In this document: positions 8,575 through 16,644 of the stretch, piece after piece | How the letters are laid out: each line of letters starts with the position of its first letter | How positions within the stretch are numbered: the first letter of the stretch is position 1 | Source of the DNA: Thermococcus radiotolerans | Lineage (GTDB): Archaea; Methanobacteriota_B; Thermococci; Thermococcales; Thermococcaceae | Length of the DNA stretch: 64,000 bases | Direction of reading: 5' to 3' | NCBI RefSeq assembly: GCF_002214565.1 | Contig: NZ_CP015106.1 | Coordinates: 310,001 to 374,000, forward strand | The notes under the pieces: model-generated | What the model saw: only the letters and a program-made list of their open reading frames with translations | Told to the model about the DNA's origin: nothing | Database searches by the model: none | Made by a program: the position numbers and the translations under genes

Positions 8575-9143
8575 CACGGGGCGATCCTTATCCTCTCGGC
8601 CGCGTCCCTCTCGACGAGAACCTTCCCGAGGCTCCGGGGGATGACGACGAGGTCGCCCGCCCTGAACGGCCCGTATTCCCTCAGCTCGGGGTCGAGTATC
8701 TTCGGCAGGTCAACCTTGATTATGTAGGCCTCCCGCGGAACCCTCTTTTTTGGGGCCTCCCTCTCTGGAACCTCCTCACTCACCTCGACGGTCTCCTCGG
8801 GAACCTCGACTGGAATCTCCTCACGCTCTATGAACGCCCTGAGTATCGTGAAAATCCGCCTCTCCTCTGAGGTCAGGCCGTAGGGGACGCCCTCAACGGC
8901 GAGGTCAACGATTTTATGGAGCCTGATTTTGATTATCTCACGCATGAGCTTTTCCGCTATGCCCAGCTGGGCGAGGTAAAGGCGCTCCTCAACGTCCTCG
9001 CCCCTCTCACGAGAGCTCTCTGCACTGAGCTTAAGTGCTTTAATGAGGCTGTCGAACTCCTCGTAGAATTCTTCATCTAGTTCCGTCAGTTCCGGCGAGG
9101 AAAGCTCCGCCTCAAGCAGTTCCCTGAGCTTGACGATGTCCAC
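8574..9143 (-). CDS. gins51: DNA replication factor Gins51 (GINS complex subunit)
   Basis: This is a 189-residue subunit of the archaeal GINS complex, which with MCM and GAN/Cdc45-like nuclease forms the replicative helicase. The N-terminal alpha-helical A domain (residues 1-110) and C-terminal beta-rich B domain (DLPKILDPELREYGPFRAGD...) appear in the Gins51/15 order, joined by an acidic linker (EVPEETVEVSEEVPE). The start is a GTG with GGTGGGAGC upstream. It lies 38 bases after PCNA in the same operon, which is consistent with replisome co-expression. Confidence 0.9.
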   Translation of the reverse strand: MDIVKLRELLEAELSSPELTELDEEFYEEFDSLIKALKLSAESSRERGEDVEERLYLAQLGIAEKLMREIIKIRLHKIVDLAVEGVPYGLTSEERRIFTILRAFIEREEIPVEVPEETVEVSEEVPEREAPKKRVPREAYIIKVDLPKILDPELREYGPFRAGDLVVIPRSLGKVLVERDAAERIRIAP

Positions 9144-9181
9144 GCTCCCACCAGCCTAGATGAAATCGAGAGAAAAAGAAA

Positions 9182-9931
9182 TCAGTCCTCGACGCGCGGA
9201 GCGAGGAGGAATATCAGCTTGCCCTCGTCCCTTATCGGGTACTCCATCTGGAGGGGCATCTCGTTGCCGAAGCGGATTATCACTTCGTCGGCCTTGCCGA
9301 TGCCCTTTATCATGTCCGCGAGGTAGCTGATTCCGTAGGCGCTCTTGGTGTCCTCCTCAACCTCGAGGTCGAGAAGTCCCTCATCCTCAAGGGTGAGCTT
9401 TATCTCGACCTCGTTCGTTTCGCCCTCGGCGCGCATTATGAACTCGTTCTCGCTGGCTATGAACTTGAGGGCGTCGCTGACGAGGGAAGCATCTTTAACG
9501 GCCTCCTTGAGGACCTCGCCGAGGACGACGACCTTGGCAGTGAACGGGAGCTCCGGAAGGTCGAGCTCGAGCTCCTCCACCTCGATGAGCGGGAGCTTGA
9601 AGGTTCTCTTGGCGGTGCCCTCGAAGATGACCTCAAGGAAGTTCTCGTCACCCTTCTTGAGGATGAGCGTGTCCTTGTTCTTGCCACGCTTGAGTATCTT
9701 CTTGAAGTGGTCCATGTTGATTCCGATGGTTTCCTCTTCCTCCACCTCGTACTTGGAGAAGATGCTCTCCGGGAGATTGAGGTCGATGAGAACGACCCTG
9801 CTCGGGTCCATAGCACGCATCCCAATTCCTTCCTCGGTTATCTTGAAGGCGGCCTCGTCTATGAGGTTGCTTGCGGTGGCTATAAGATCGGCGAAATCCT
9901 TGGCACCATCAAAAACTATCTCGAACGGCAT
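9182..9931 (-). CDS. pcn: DNA polymerase sliding clamp (PCNA)
   Basis: This is a 249-residue homotrimeric sliding clamp that tethers DNA polymerases, FEN1, ligase and other PIP-box proteins. Two repeated clamp domains are evident, from FADLIATASNLIDEAAFKI (about 12-30) to the conserved C-terminal FLLAPRVED tail. Length and sequence match Thermococcales PCNA throughout. GGAGGGG just upstream lies inside the end of the preceding 54-residue gene, only 2 bases away, so it is co-translated with that gene and TFS. Confidence 0.97.
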   Translation of the reverse strand: MPFEIVFDGAKDFADLIATASNLIDEAAFKITEEGIGMRAMDPSRVVLIDLNLPESIFSKYEVEEEETIGINMDHFKKILKRGKNKDTLILKKGDENFLEVIFEGTAKRTFKLPLIEVEELELDLPELPFTAKVVVLGEVLKEAVKDASLVSDALKFIASENEFIMRAEGETNEVEIKLTLEDEGLLDLEVEEDTKSAYGISYLADMIKGIGKADEVIIRFGNEMPLQMEYPIRDEGKLIFLLAPRVED

Positions 9932-9933
9932 CT

Positions 9934-10098
9934 TTACCCCTCCTTTAATATATCGAGCATCAGCCTAACCCTTTCTTTGCCGCGGAATAAATAAGCTTTT
10001 CCGTTGTCGGTGTCGGGTATCCTCCTGTAGGCTTCCTCAAGCTCCTTCAGGGCCTTCTCCGCGAGCTTTCTGAGGGTTTCACGTTCCAGTTCGTTCAC
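9934..10098 (-). CDS. 54-residue conserved-looking protein between TFS and PCNA
   Basis: This is a tiny acidic/basic helical protein (starting VNELERETLRKLAEKA). GTG 10098 overlaps the TFS stop (GTGA), and its own TAA ends 2 bases before the PCNA ATG. The body is predicted to be one long helix followed by GKAYLFRGKERVRLMLDIL. The tight overlap on both sides argues it is translated. I recognise no family. An in-frame extension to 10134 exists but would lie inside TFS. A role with PCNA or RNA polymerase is only suggested by position. Confidence 0.75.
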   Translation of the reverse strand: MNELERETLRKLAEKALKELEEAYRRIPDTDNGKAYLFRGKERVRLMLDILKEG

Positions 10099-10427
10099 TC
10101 GTACGACCTCCAGACATAGCCGCACTTGGTGCACTTGTAGAATATCGTGCTCGGCTCATCGCCGGCCCTCGTCTGGAGCTCCCACCAGTAGGCCGTGTCG
10201 TTGCCGCACTTCGGACAGGTGATCTTCGTCGTCGGCAGGGTCTTGACGTCCTGCTCAACGACGATGATTCCCTCGTCCGGCTTGTGTTCGACCTTCTGCT
10301 TTATGACTGTCTTCTCCCTGTCCTTCTGCTCGTCGAAGGGCTCCTCGTAACCACATGAGCGGCAGACCCAGACCTTCCGTTTCCTGTCCGGAAGCATGAG
10401 GTTACCGCACTTTGGACAGAACTTCAT
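10095..10427 (-). CDS. tfs: Transcription factor S (TFS, archaeal TFIIS/RPB9-like)
   Basis: This is a 110-residue transcript-cleavage factor that rescues backtracked RNA polymerase. It has an N-terminal zinc ribbon with C4, C7, C22 and C25. The C-terminal zinc ribbon (CPKCGND ... CTKCGYVW) carries the acidic GDEPST hairpin, whose Asp-Glu pair drives cleavage in the polymerase active site. ATG 10427 has GGGGTGAGAAAG upstream. A minus-strand TATA-like box (CTTTTTATT) lies at about 10475-10486. It leads the TFS-54aa-PCNA-Gins51-oxidoreductase operon. Confidence 0.96.
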   Translation of the reverse strand: MKFCPKCGNLMLPDRKRKVWVCRSCGYEEPFDEQKDREKTVIKQKVEHKPDEGIIVVEQDVKTLPTTKITCPKCGNDTAYWWELQTRAGDEPSTIFYKCTKCGYVWRSYE

Positions 10428-10489
10428 CTTTCTCACCCCTTTAGCCGAGGGTTCGGTATGTGGGAGGAGAATAAAAAGTTTTGCCAAGC

Positions 10490-10924
10490 TCAGCCGGTTA
10501 TCTCAAACTCTACGCTCGCGTTCCTGCAGCCGAGGGGCAGGCCGCAGATTCTCTTTACGAGCCTGTATCTCCCTGGAGGAAGGTCCGGATAGGGGTAGGG
10601 AATGGGCTCTCCAGGGGATTCGTTTTCCGGCAGGTATTTCAGGGCAACACTCTGCCTCCAGGAATGGAATGGCGGCAGGTCGTAGAGTATGTCAAAAAAG
10701 ATAAACGGGGTTCTTACTCCAACCCAGCTCCCGTTCTCCCACCGGTAGAGGAGGTAGCCCTGGCCGAAGTAGATGGGCGTTAAACCGACGTTACTTATCG
10801 TCAGTTCCGGCTCTTCCCCGGCTGAATACGTGCGCTTATCGAGGCTTATCATGAAGTGCGGCCCGGTCAGGTTCCAGAGGAGGAGTATCAGGAGGACGAT
10901 TCCGGCGTTCCTCTTCCACCTCAT
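10490..10924 (-). CDS. Membrane-anchored Ig-like domain protein, copy 3 of a tandem triplet
   Basis: This is a 144-residue secreted or membrane-anchored protein with an N-terminal hydrophobic segment (residues 7-18) and one beta-sandwich-like domain. Shared triplet landmarks are DKRTYSAGEEPELTISNVG, a LYRWENGSW strand and LPPGRYRLVKRI near the end. Two Cys near the C-terminus (CGLPLGC) could form a disulfide. It overlaps the upstream copy by ATGA. It resembles bacterial Ig-like domains found in surface proteins; partner and function are unknown. Confidence 0.78.
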   Translation of the reverse strand: MRWKRNAGIVLLILLLWNLTGPHFMISLDKRTYSAGEEPELTISNVGLTPIYFGQGYLLYRWENGSWVGVRTPFIFFDILYDLPPFHSWRQSVALKYLPENESPGEPIPYPYPDLPPGRYRLVKRICGLPLGCRNASVEFEITG

Positions 10925-11397
10925 CCAACCACCTCAAACTCGGCTGAGAGCCTTATCTCGTCACTCCTGCCCCCGCAGCGCCCTCTGTCGATGATGACGG
11001 TTTTCTCTATCCGGTACTTCCCTGGAGGGATGGGCTCGAGGGTTCCAAAGGCACTCTTTCCCTTCACGAGGATAACCAGCGGTATCCTCTGAGTCCAGTT
11101 GCCGCCGGGCGGTATAGTGTAACCGATCATCGTGAACGTGAAGCCCGGAGAGATTTCCTCCCACTTGTCATCCTCGAGCCGGTAGAGCCTGTACGAGGCA
11201 CCCACGAGTAAGGTCTCGCTCCCGGTGTTGATTATCGTGAGGGTGAGGTCCTCACCCACGCGATATGTACCTTTGTCGAGCCTCATGAGGGCGGTTCCGG
11301 CATCGGAATGTGTGTTTTTGGCTGTCTCACGTGTTCCAACATAAAGAATTCCAAGAAGGAGAACGAAGACGGCGAAAACGACCAGGGTCCGATTCAC
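10921..11397 (-). CDS. Membrane-anchored Ig-like domain protein, copy 2 of a tandem triplet
   Basis: This is a 158-residue paralogue of its two neighbours. It has an N-terminal membrane/signal segment (residues 4-20), then an Ig-like domain with DKGTYRVGEDLTLTIINTG, YRLYRLEDDKWEE, a GGNWTQRIPL strand and PPGKYRIEKTV. It starts 13 bases after copy 1 and overlaps copy 3 by 4 bases, so the three are one transcription unit. No lipobox Cys is seen, so anchoring is probably by the uncleaved hydrophobic segment. Confidence 0.8.
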   Translation of the reverse strand: MNRTLVVFAVFVLLLGILYVGTRETAKNTHSDAGTALMRLDKGTYRVGEDLTLTIINTGSETLLVGASYRLYRLEDDKWEEISPGFTFTMIGYTIPPGGNWTQRIPLVILVKGKSAFGTLEPIPPGKYRIEKTVIIDRGRCGGRSDEIRLSAEFEVVG

Positions 11398-11410
11398 CGG
11401 CCCACCCCCA

Positions 11411-11923
11411 TCAGCCCCTCACGTCGAACTCGGTCCACGCTTCAATCCCCATGCTCATCTTGTTCACCGGGTCGGTAACCACTACGGTTTTCTCTATCCT
11501 GTAGTGGCCCGGCTTGAGGTTGAGGTGGGCCAGGTTCACCCGTTGCTCCCAGCTCTTCCCGGGCTCGATTACGACCGCAACCTCAATGAAAGCCAGATTA
11601 ACGGGAACCTCCTTCCACGTCCCGTTCTCCAGCCTGTAGAGCTTGAAATGGTAGCCCGTCGTGAAGTTGGCGTTTCCGTTGTTGGTTATCGAAATGACCA
11701 TTGTGTCGGTTGGGGAGTAGACGGTCTTGTCGAGCTTCATGAAGTCGTTCATCGGCCGGCATTCCGGTGTGGAGTTCTCGATTATCGGGCAGCCTCCGGT
11801 AGGAGCGTGAGTGATGTTCTTCCCGTCGGAGGAGCCGTTGGATGAGCCGCCCCAGTATGAAGTGATGTAATAGCCGGCAGGGATCAGCAGGATTAGCAGC
11901 AGAACGGGAATACTCTTCCTCAT
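11411..11923 (-). CDS. Membrane-anchored Ig-like domain protein, copy 1 of a tandem triplet
   Basis: This is a 170-residue protein and the promoter-proximal member of the triplet. The N-terminal hydrophobic segment (residues 5-22) is followed by a Ser/Gly/Asn-rich linker and a Cys-containing stretch (GGCPIIENSTPEC). The shared domain then follows (DKTVYSPTDTMVISITNNG, FKLYRLENGTWKE, PGHYRIEKTV). Several N-x-S/T sequons suggest glycosylation by AglB. ATG 11923 follows GGGGTGTGGG. Confidence 0.8.
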   Translation of the reverse strand: MRKSIPVLLLILLIPAGYYITSYWGGSSNGSSDGKNITHAPTGGCPIIENSTPECRPMNDFMKLDKTVYSPTDTMVISITNNGNANFTTGYHFKLYRLENGTWKEVPVNLAFIEVAVVIEPGKSWEQRVNLAHLNLKPGHYRIEKTVVVTDPVNKMSMGIEAWTEFDVRG

Positions 11924-11925
11924 CC

Positions 11926-11967
11926 CACACCCCTAACTGGGAGTGTGCAAAAATCCTTTTAATCCTT
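11926..11967 (-). promoter_or_regulatory. Promoter and inverted repeat of the Ig-like triplet operon
   Basis: The minus-strand TATA-like box GGATTAAAAGG (11967-11957) should start transcription near 11935. An 8-bp imperfect inverted repeat (CACACTCC / GGGGTGTG, 11947-11926) spans that start and includes the ribosome binding site. Because half of it lies upstream of the expected start, a DNA operator is more likely than an RNA hairpin. Confidence 0.45.
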
Positions 11968-12005
11968 CCCAACGCTTCAAAAGGGGTTGAAATGAAGAAA
12001 AGAAA

Positions 12006-13295
12006 TCACTCCCTGAGCGGGAGTCCGTAGTCGAAGGAGTAGTAGACCTTCTGGAAGTTCTGCCTGAAGTAGAAGACGTCGCGCTCGACCTTCTTCGGGT
12101 CCTCCTTGTCTATGAGGACGCGCCTGATGAAGTGGGCGATCTCCTTCATGTCGTCCTCCATCATTCCAACGCGGGTCATCTCCTGGACGCCTATGCGAAG
12201 GCCGCTCGGCTCGTTGACCTTCTCAAGCGGGTCCCAGGGCAGGAGGTTCTTGTTGAGGATTATGCCGGCCTCCTCGAGGAGGGGAGCCGCCCAACCGCCG
12301 GCCGCTGGATGAAGGTCGCTGACGTCGACGATGACCTGGTGGCTCTCGGTGTAGCCCTTGTCCTCACCGATGACCTTGAAGCCCTCCTCGGCCATAGCCT
12401 CGGCCAGGGCCTTGGCGTTCTTGACGATCTGGGCAGCGTACTTCTCACCGTACTCAAGCATCTCCGCGGCGGTGACCACCTTTCCTGCCATGTGGTGGAG
12501 GTGGTGGTTGCTCAGAACACCCGGGAAGATGGCCCACTGGAGCCTGGCTATCTCCTCGGTCTCTCCGAACCTCTTGTAGATTATGACACCACCCTGGGGT
12601 CCGGGGAAGGTCTTGTGGGTCGAGGAGGTGATTATGTCTGCCCCCTCGCGGAGCGGGTCCTGGAACTGCTTTCCGGCGATGAGGCCGAGAACGTGTGCTG
12701 CATCGTACATTACGTAGGCGCCAACTTCCTTGGCGACCGGGGCGAGCTCCTTGACCGGGTGCGGGAACGGGAAGAGCGAGCCGCCGAAGACGACTATCTT
12801 GGGCTCGAGCTCGCGGATGAGCTGGGCGGCCTTGTCAACGTCGATGTTGAACTCTTCGTTGTCGAAGGGCCAGGTGTGGACGTCAAGGCCCCTCATTCCG
12901 GCGGCACCGAAGGACATGTGGCTTATGTGGCCGCCGTGGCTGGTGTGGAGAACGATGGCCTTGTCGCCAGCGTTGGTGAGTCCGAAGAAAGCGGCCTGGT
13001 TGGCGTTGGTTCCGGAAATCGGTCTGAGGTCAGCAAAATCACTCTGGAAGAGCTTGGTGAACAGCTCGACACCGATGAGCTCAACCTCGTCAACGTACTT
13101 GCAGCCCTGGTAGTAGCGCTGCCTCGGCCAGCCCTCGGCGTACTTATGCATGAACCCGCTCGCAACGGCGCGGGTGACACTTGGGGAAGTTATGTTCTCA
13201 CTTGCGATGAGGTTTATGGTGTGGCTCCTCCACTTTTCGTGCTCCTCAACAAAATTCAGAACCCTGTCGCGATAGTCTTTGTATCCATCAGCCAT
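12006..13295 (-). CDS. glyA: Serine hydroxymethyltransferase
   Basis: This is a 429-residue PLP enzyme interconverting serine and glycine with transfer of a one-carbon unit to a pterin carrier. In Thermococcales this is probably a tetrahydromethanopterin-type carrier, which fits the MptA gene later in the window. The PLP lysine lies in STHKTFPGPQGG, and SGTNANQAAFFGL and HTSHGGHISHMSFGA are conserved active-site segments. The chosen ATG 13295 has GAGGTG upstream; an in-frame GTG at 13304 is less likely. A minus-strand TATA box (GGTTTATATTC) lies at about 13331-13342. Confidence 0.97.
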   Translation of the reverse strand: MADGYKDYRDRVLNFVEEHEKWRSHTINLIASENITSPSVTRAVASGFMHKYAEGWPRQRYYQGCKYVDEVELIGVELFTKLFQSDFADLRPISGTNANQAAFFGLTNAGDKAIVLHTSHGGHISHMSFGAAGMRGLDVHTWPFDNEEFNIDVDKAAQLIRELEPKIVVFGGSLFPFPHPVKELAPVAKEVGAYVMYDAAHVLGLIAGKQFQDPLREGADIITSSTHKTFPGPQGGVIIYKRFGETEEIARLQWAIFPGVLSNHHLHHMAGKVVTAAEMLEYGEKYAAQIVKNAKALAEAMAEEGFKVIGEDKGYTESHQVIVDVSDLHPAAGGWAAPLLEEAGIILNKNLLPWDPLEKVNEPSGLRIGVQEMTRVGMMEDDMKEIAHFIRRVLIDKEDPKKVERDVFYFRQNFQKVYYSFDYGLPLRE

Positions 13296-13365
13296 GGGAA
13301 ACACCTCGATGGGGATTTGAACGCGGGGAATATAAACCTTACCGAAGGAGGGGAAAATCGGAGGG

Positions 13366-14562
13366 TCAGCGGCGGAGCTTCGCCGCTAGCCACATCAGGA
13401 TTGGGAGCACTATGAAGGCCAGCATGTCTCCAGTGTCGCCCGCGAACGCCAGCACATCGGCGAAGTTCCTGATGCCCGCGAAGTATAGAGCCGCCGGTGG
13501 AACCACTGTGAGCGCCCAGGCGACCTTCCTGTCAAGCCTCACGAACTCCTCGCTGTTGCTCTGCTGTGCAAGCGCGATGCCTATGTAGCTCGTGGTTATT
13601 GCCAGGAGCGGGATGAGGTTGCCGACGATTCTGCCGAGGTGGCCGTAGAGCAGTTCGAGCCCCTGCGTGGCTATCTCAGGCGTTCCCCTTCCGAAGACGA
13701 GCAGGAACGCCGCCATGAAGACCGCGTAGATGACCGTCGGGATGAGGAAGGCAAGCACGATGACCTTCTTGGTCTCCTCGTAGCTTCCAAGCCCCTTGTA
13801 GACGTCGGGGATTATGGTGTGGCAGCCGAGAGCGAAGATGGCGACGCCGGTTATGCTCAGTATTCCGCCCAGCTCCGTGTAGAGGCCGTTGCTGAGTTTC
13901 GCGTGGGGAACGAGCATCAGGGTGACACCGATGAAGAGGGCCAGCATGACGTAGCTCATTATCAGTTCGGTCTTTCCGCTCGCCTCAAGCCCACGGTAGA
14001 CGACGAAGGAAGCCAGTACCCAGAATATCGCCGCCCCCACTGTATCGCTGACGCCGAAGAGGCTCGCGAAGACGCTTCCCATTCCGGCTATGTACGCTAG
14101 AAGCGCCCCAAAGCTCATTATGAATATGCTCAGGTACATCAGCCAGCCGCCGGCCTTTCCGAGGGTCCTGTTGGCGATGGTGCTCATCTGCGCCCCGCCC
14201 ATCTCCGCGGAGAACTTCAGCACTATGAACGCCGTCGTGAGCATGAGGAGCATGACCCCGAAGAGAACCGCCATTGCCGGAACCAGGCCAACTTTGCTAG
14301 CCGCGTACGGCAGGCCCAGTACTCCGGCGCCGATCTGGGTTCCCACCAGTATTGCCAGCGCCTCGTTCTTCGAGATGTGGGCCTTTTCAACCCGTATCAT
14401 GCTCGTCCTTATCGCCGCGACGCCCTTTCGCTTCCTCATGAGCTGAATCAGCGCGGCTTTCCTTCTGAGCTTCTTCCTCCTCGCGAGTGCCACCCTCTCG
14501 GCGTAATAACGCCCGTGTGAAGTGGTGACCTTTCTCCTCGGTGTTCCATCGGTCACTGGCAT
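13366..14562 (-). CDS. Aromatic-type amino acid permease (APC superfamily)
   Basis: This is a 398-residue membrane transporter with a basic N-terminal tail of about 70 residues and about 11 membrane segments. The first segment (EALAILVGTQIGAGVLGLP) is the helix-breaking substrate/ion site typical of the tryptophan/tyrosine permease family. ATG 14562 is preceded by GGGGGTGAGAGA; an upstream ATG at 14595 gives 11 more residues but lacks a site. The long Arg/Lys-rich N-terminus is unusual for this family. Substrate specificity cannot be read from sequence. Confidence 0.85.
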   Translation of the reverse strand: MPVTDGTPRRKVTTSHGRYYAERVALARRKKLRRKAALIQLMRKRKGVAAIRTSMIRVEKAHISKNEALAILVGTQIGAGVLGLPYAASKVGLVPAMAVLFGVMLLMLTTAFIVLKFSAEMGGAQMSTIANRTLGKAGGWLMYLSIFIMSFGALLAYIAGMGSVFASLFGVSDTVGAAIFWVLASFVVYRGLEASGKTELIMSYVMLALFIGVTLMLVPHAKLSNGLYTELGGILSITGVAIFALGCHTIIPDVYKGLGSYEETKKVIVLAFLIPTVIYAVFMAAFLLVFGRGTPEIATQGLELLYGHLGRIVGNLIPLLAITTSYIGIALAQQSNSEEFVRLDRKVAWALTVVPPAALYFAGIRNFADVLAFAGDTGDMLAFIVLPILMWLAAKLRR

Positions 14563-14714
14563 TCTCTCACCCCCTGTTTCCGCGGATGTGTTCATGGATA
14601 CAATTTAAACCCTCGCACGGAAACATGAAGGGTATTTCAAAGATTATTCGGACGGCGGCGGGAGGGCCCTAAACGGTGGGGAGAATTTTTAAGGATACCC
14701 GAGTAGGTTGGAAC

Positions 14715-15470
14715 ATGATAGAGGAGGCAGCCAAACTGCTGGCCCGGTCAAGGTTTGCGATTGCTTTTACGGGTGCTGGAATAAGCGCCGAGAGCGGCGT
14801 TCCTACGTTCAGAGGATTTAACGGGCTGTGGAAGAAGCACCGACCCGAGGAGCTTGCGACGCCCGAAGCCTTCCGGAGGGACCCCCGCCTCGTCTGGGAG
14901 TTCTACAAGTGGCGCATGGACCTGATATGGAAGGCTAGGCCAAACAGGGCGCATTACGCGCTGGCAGAGCTTGAGGAGATGGGTATCTTGAAGGCCGTCA
15001 TCACCCAGAACGTTGACGACCTCCACCGGGAGGCTGGAACGAGGAACCTCGTCGAGCTTCACGGCAACATCTTCAGGGTCAGGTGCACCTCGTGCGGTTA
15101 CGGTGAGTACCTCAAGGAGAGCGGAAGGCTGGAGGAGTTTCTCCGGGAGAAGGACCTCCCCAAGTGTCCGGACTGCGGCTCCCTCCTGCGGCCGGACGTC
15201 GTGTGGTTTGGGGAACCCCTTCCGAGGAGCGCCCTCGACGAGGCCTTCAGGCTCGCCGAGAGGGCCGACCTCGTTCTGGTCATAGGTACCAGCGGCGTCG
15301 TCTATCCGGCCGCGTACGTTCCGCAGATAGTCAAGGAAACTGGCGGAAAGGTTATTGAAATCAACCCGGAGGAGAGCGGGATAACACCCATAGCCGACGT
15401 TTTCCTGCGCTGTCCTGCAGGAGAGGCCATGGGGAAGCTGATGACTAGGGTTAAGGGGCTGATAGGATGA
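14715..15470 (+). CDS. NAD-dependent protein deacylase (sirtuin, class III/V type)
   Basis: This is a 251-residue Sir2 enzyme removing acyl groups from lysines using NAD. It has [15 protein letters not shown] (residues about 20-34), TQNVDDLH, catalytic His116 in ELHGN, and a zinc ribbon beginning C124-x-x-C127 and closing with CPDC. Tyr64 and Arg67 (YKWR) match the Tyr-x-x-Arg pair that lets SIRT5 and CobB accept succinyl/malonyl groups, so desuccinylase activity is inferred. ATG 14715 follows AGGTTGG. It overlaps the DUF3783 gene by ATGA. Confidence 0.93.
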   Translation: MIEEAAKLLARSRFAIAFTGAGISAESGVPTFRGFNGLWKKHRPEELATPEAFRRDPRLVWEFYKWRMDLIWKARPNRAHYALAELEEMGILKAVITQNVDDLHREAGTRNLVELHGNIFRVRCTSCGYGEYLKESGRLEEFLREKDLPKCPDCGSLLRPDVVWFGEPLPRSALDEAFRLAERADLVLVIGTSGVVYPAAYVPQIVKETGGKVIEINPEESGITPIADVFLRCPAGEAMGKLMTRVKGLIG

Positions 15471-15877
15471 GCAGAAAGGTTCTGCTGGTGGGATTCCTGC
15501 CCGATGAAGTCGAGAGACTGCGGGAGGTACTTTCGGTTCCGGTTTTTGAGGTTCCCGGGTACTGCAGGGACTGGGTCGTGAGCGAGGTGGTTGATAAGGC
15601 GGAGGGGCTGAGCGGCTCGAGCTACTGGCACCTCAGGAAGTTCGTGATAATGCACGACGTTGGCAACGAGACGCTGAAGGAGGTAATCCGCTCCGTCAAA
15701 TCCCTCAACCTGGGCAGGGTTATCTTCGCCACGACCACCGAGACCTCGCTGACCTGGAAGCTTGAGGACCTGCTCAACGAGCTGATGGCCGAGGACGAGT
15801 ACTTCAAGGCCGCGCGCTGGGCTCGTGAGGAGGCGGAAAAGAGGAAGGGCCCTTTCCTCGACATCGGGAAGGGTTAA
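15467..15877 (+). CDS. DUF3783-type protein of unknown function
   Basis: This is a 136-residue alpha/beta protein translationally coupled (ATGA) to the sirtuin. It opens with a Rossmann-like strand ([19 protein letters not shown]) and ends in charged helices; the middle contains [20 protein letters not shown], typical of the DUF3783 family. No catalytic motif is evident. Coupling to a deacylase hints at a shared function, but this is inference. Confidence 0.75.
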   Translation: MSRKVLLVGFLPDEVERLREVLSVPVFEVPGYCRDWVVSEVVDKAEGLSGSSYWHLRKFVIMHDVGNETLKEVIRSVKSLNLGRVIFATTTETSLTWKLEDLLNELMAEDEYFKAARWAREEAEKRKGPFLDIGKG

Positions 15878-15912
15878 ATATCTTGAACGAGTAGACTGCG
15901 GTGGGTGAAGGG

Positions 15913-16644
15913 ATGATAAAGGTCGTGTTCTTTGACCTGGACGACACGCTCGTGGACACGAGCAGGCTGGCGGAGATGGCGAGAAAGAACGCGATAGAGA
16001 ACATGATACGGCACGGTCTCCCCGTTGACTTTGATACCGCCTACCACGAGCTCCTTGAGCTGATAAACGAGTACGGGAGCAACTTCGGCAGGCACTTCGA
16101 CTACCTGCTCAGGCGCCTCGACCTGCCCAGCAACCCCAAATGGATAGCCGCCGGCGTCATAGCGTACCACAACACGAAGTTCGCCTACCTGAAGAGCGTC
16201 CGCGGTGCCAGGCGGCTCCTGCTTGAGCTGAAGAAGTCGGGCTATAAGCTCGGCATAATCACCGACGGCGACCCGATAAAGCAGTGGGAGAAGATAATCC
16301 GCCTTGAACTGGACGACTACTTCGACGGCGTCTTCATCTCCGACTACCTCGGCGTCAAGAAGCCCCACCCGAAGATATTCGAAAAAGCACTGCGCAAGAT
16401 GGGGGTCGAGCCTGGAGAGGCGCTGATGGTGGGCGACAGGCTGTACTCCGACATCTACGGTGCCAAGCAGGTTGGCATGAAGACCGCCTGGTTCAAATAC
16501 GGCAAGTACGCCAACAGGGAGCTCGAGTACCTCGAGTACGCTGACTTCACTGTGGGCTCTCTGGAGGAGATTCTGGATATAGTCAGGGGGTTGAACCTTG
16601 AGGAGAGGGAAGAGCGTCCAGATAAGGAAGTTCATGCTGATTGA
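15913..16644 (+). CDS. HAD-superfamily Mg-dependent phosphatase (TIGR02253-like)
   Basis: This is a 243-residue haloacid-dehalogenase phosphatase. The nucleophile motif is [11 protein letters not shown] (Asp at about 8), motif II ITDGD, motif III a Lys near VKKPHPKIF and motif [15 protein letters not shown]. The helical cap inserted after motif I matches the archaeal subfamily to which the Pyrococcus PH1421 phosphatase belongs. ATG 15913 has GGTGAAGGG immediately upstream. Its physiological sugar-phosphate or nucleotide substrate is unknown. It overlaps the next gene by up to 47 bases depending on that gene's start. Confidence 0.9.
   Translation: MIKVVFFDLDDTLVDTSRLAEMARKNAIENMIRHGLPVDFDTAYHELLELINEYGSNFGRHFDYLLRRLDLPSNPKWIAAGVIAYHNTKFAYLKSVRGARRLLLELKKSGYKLGIITDGDPIKQWEKIIRLELDDYFDGVFISDYLGVKKPHPKIFEKALRKMGVEPGEALMVGDRLYSDIYGAKQVGMKTAWFKYGKYANRELEYLEYADFTVGSLEEILDIVRGLNLEEREERPDKEVHAD

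Noticed and set aside
12132-13415. A 427-codon open frame antisense to glyA
   Set aside because: The opposite strand encodes a full-length serine hydroxymethyltransferase. Strong G/C third-position bias creates long empty antisense frames, and the translation has no recognisable domain. Similar shadows lie against aEF-2, aEF-1alpha and pyruvate kinase.
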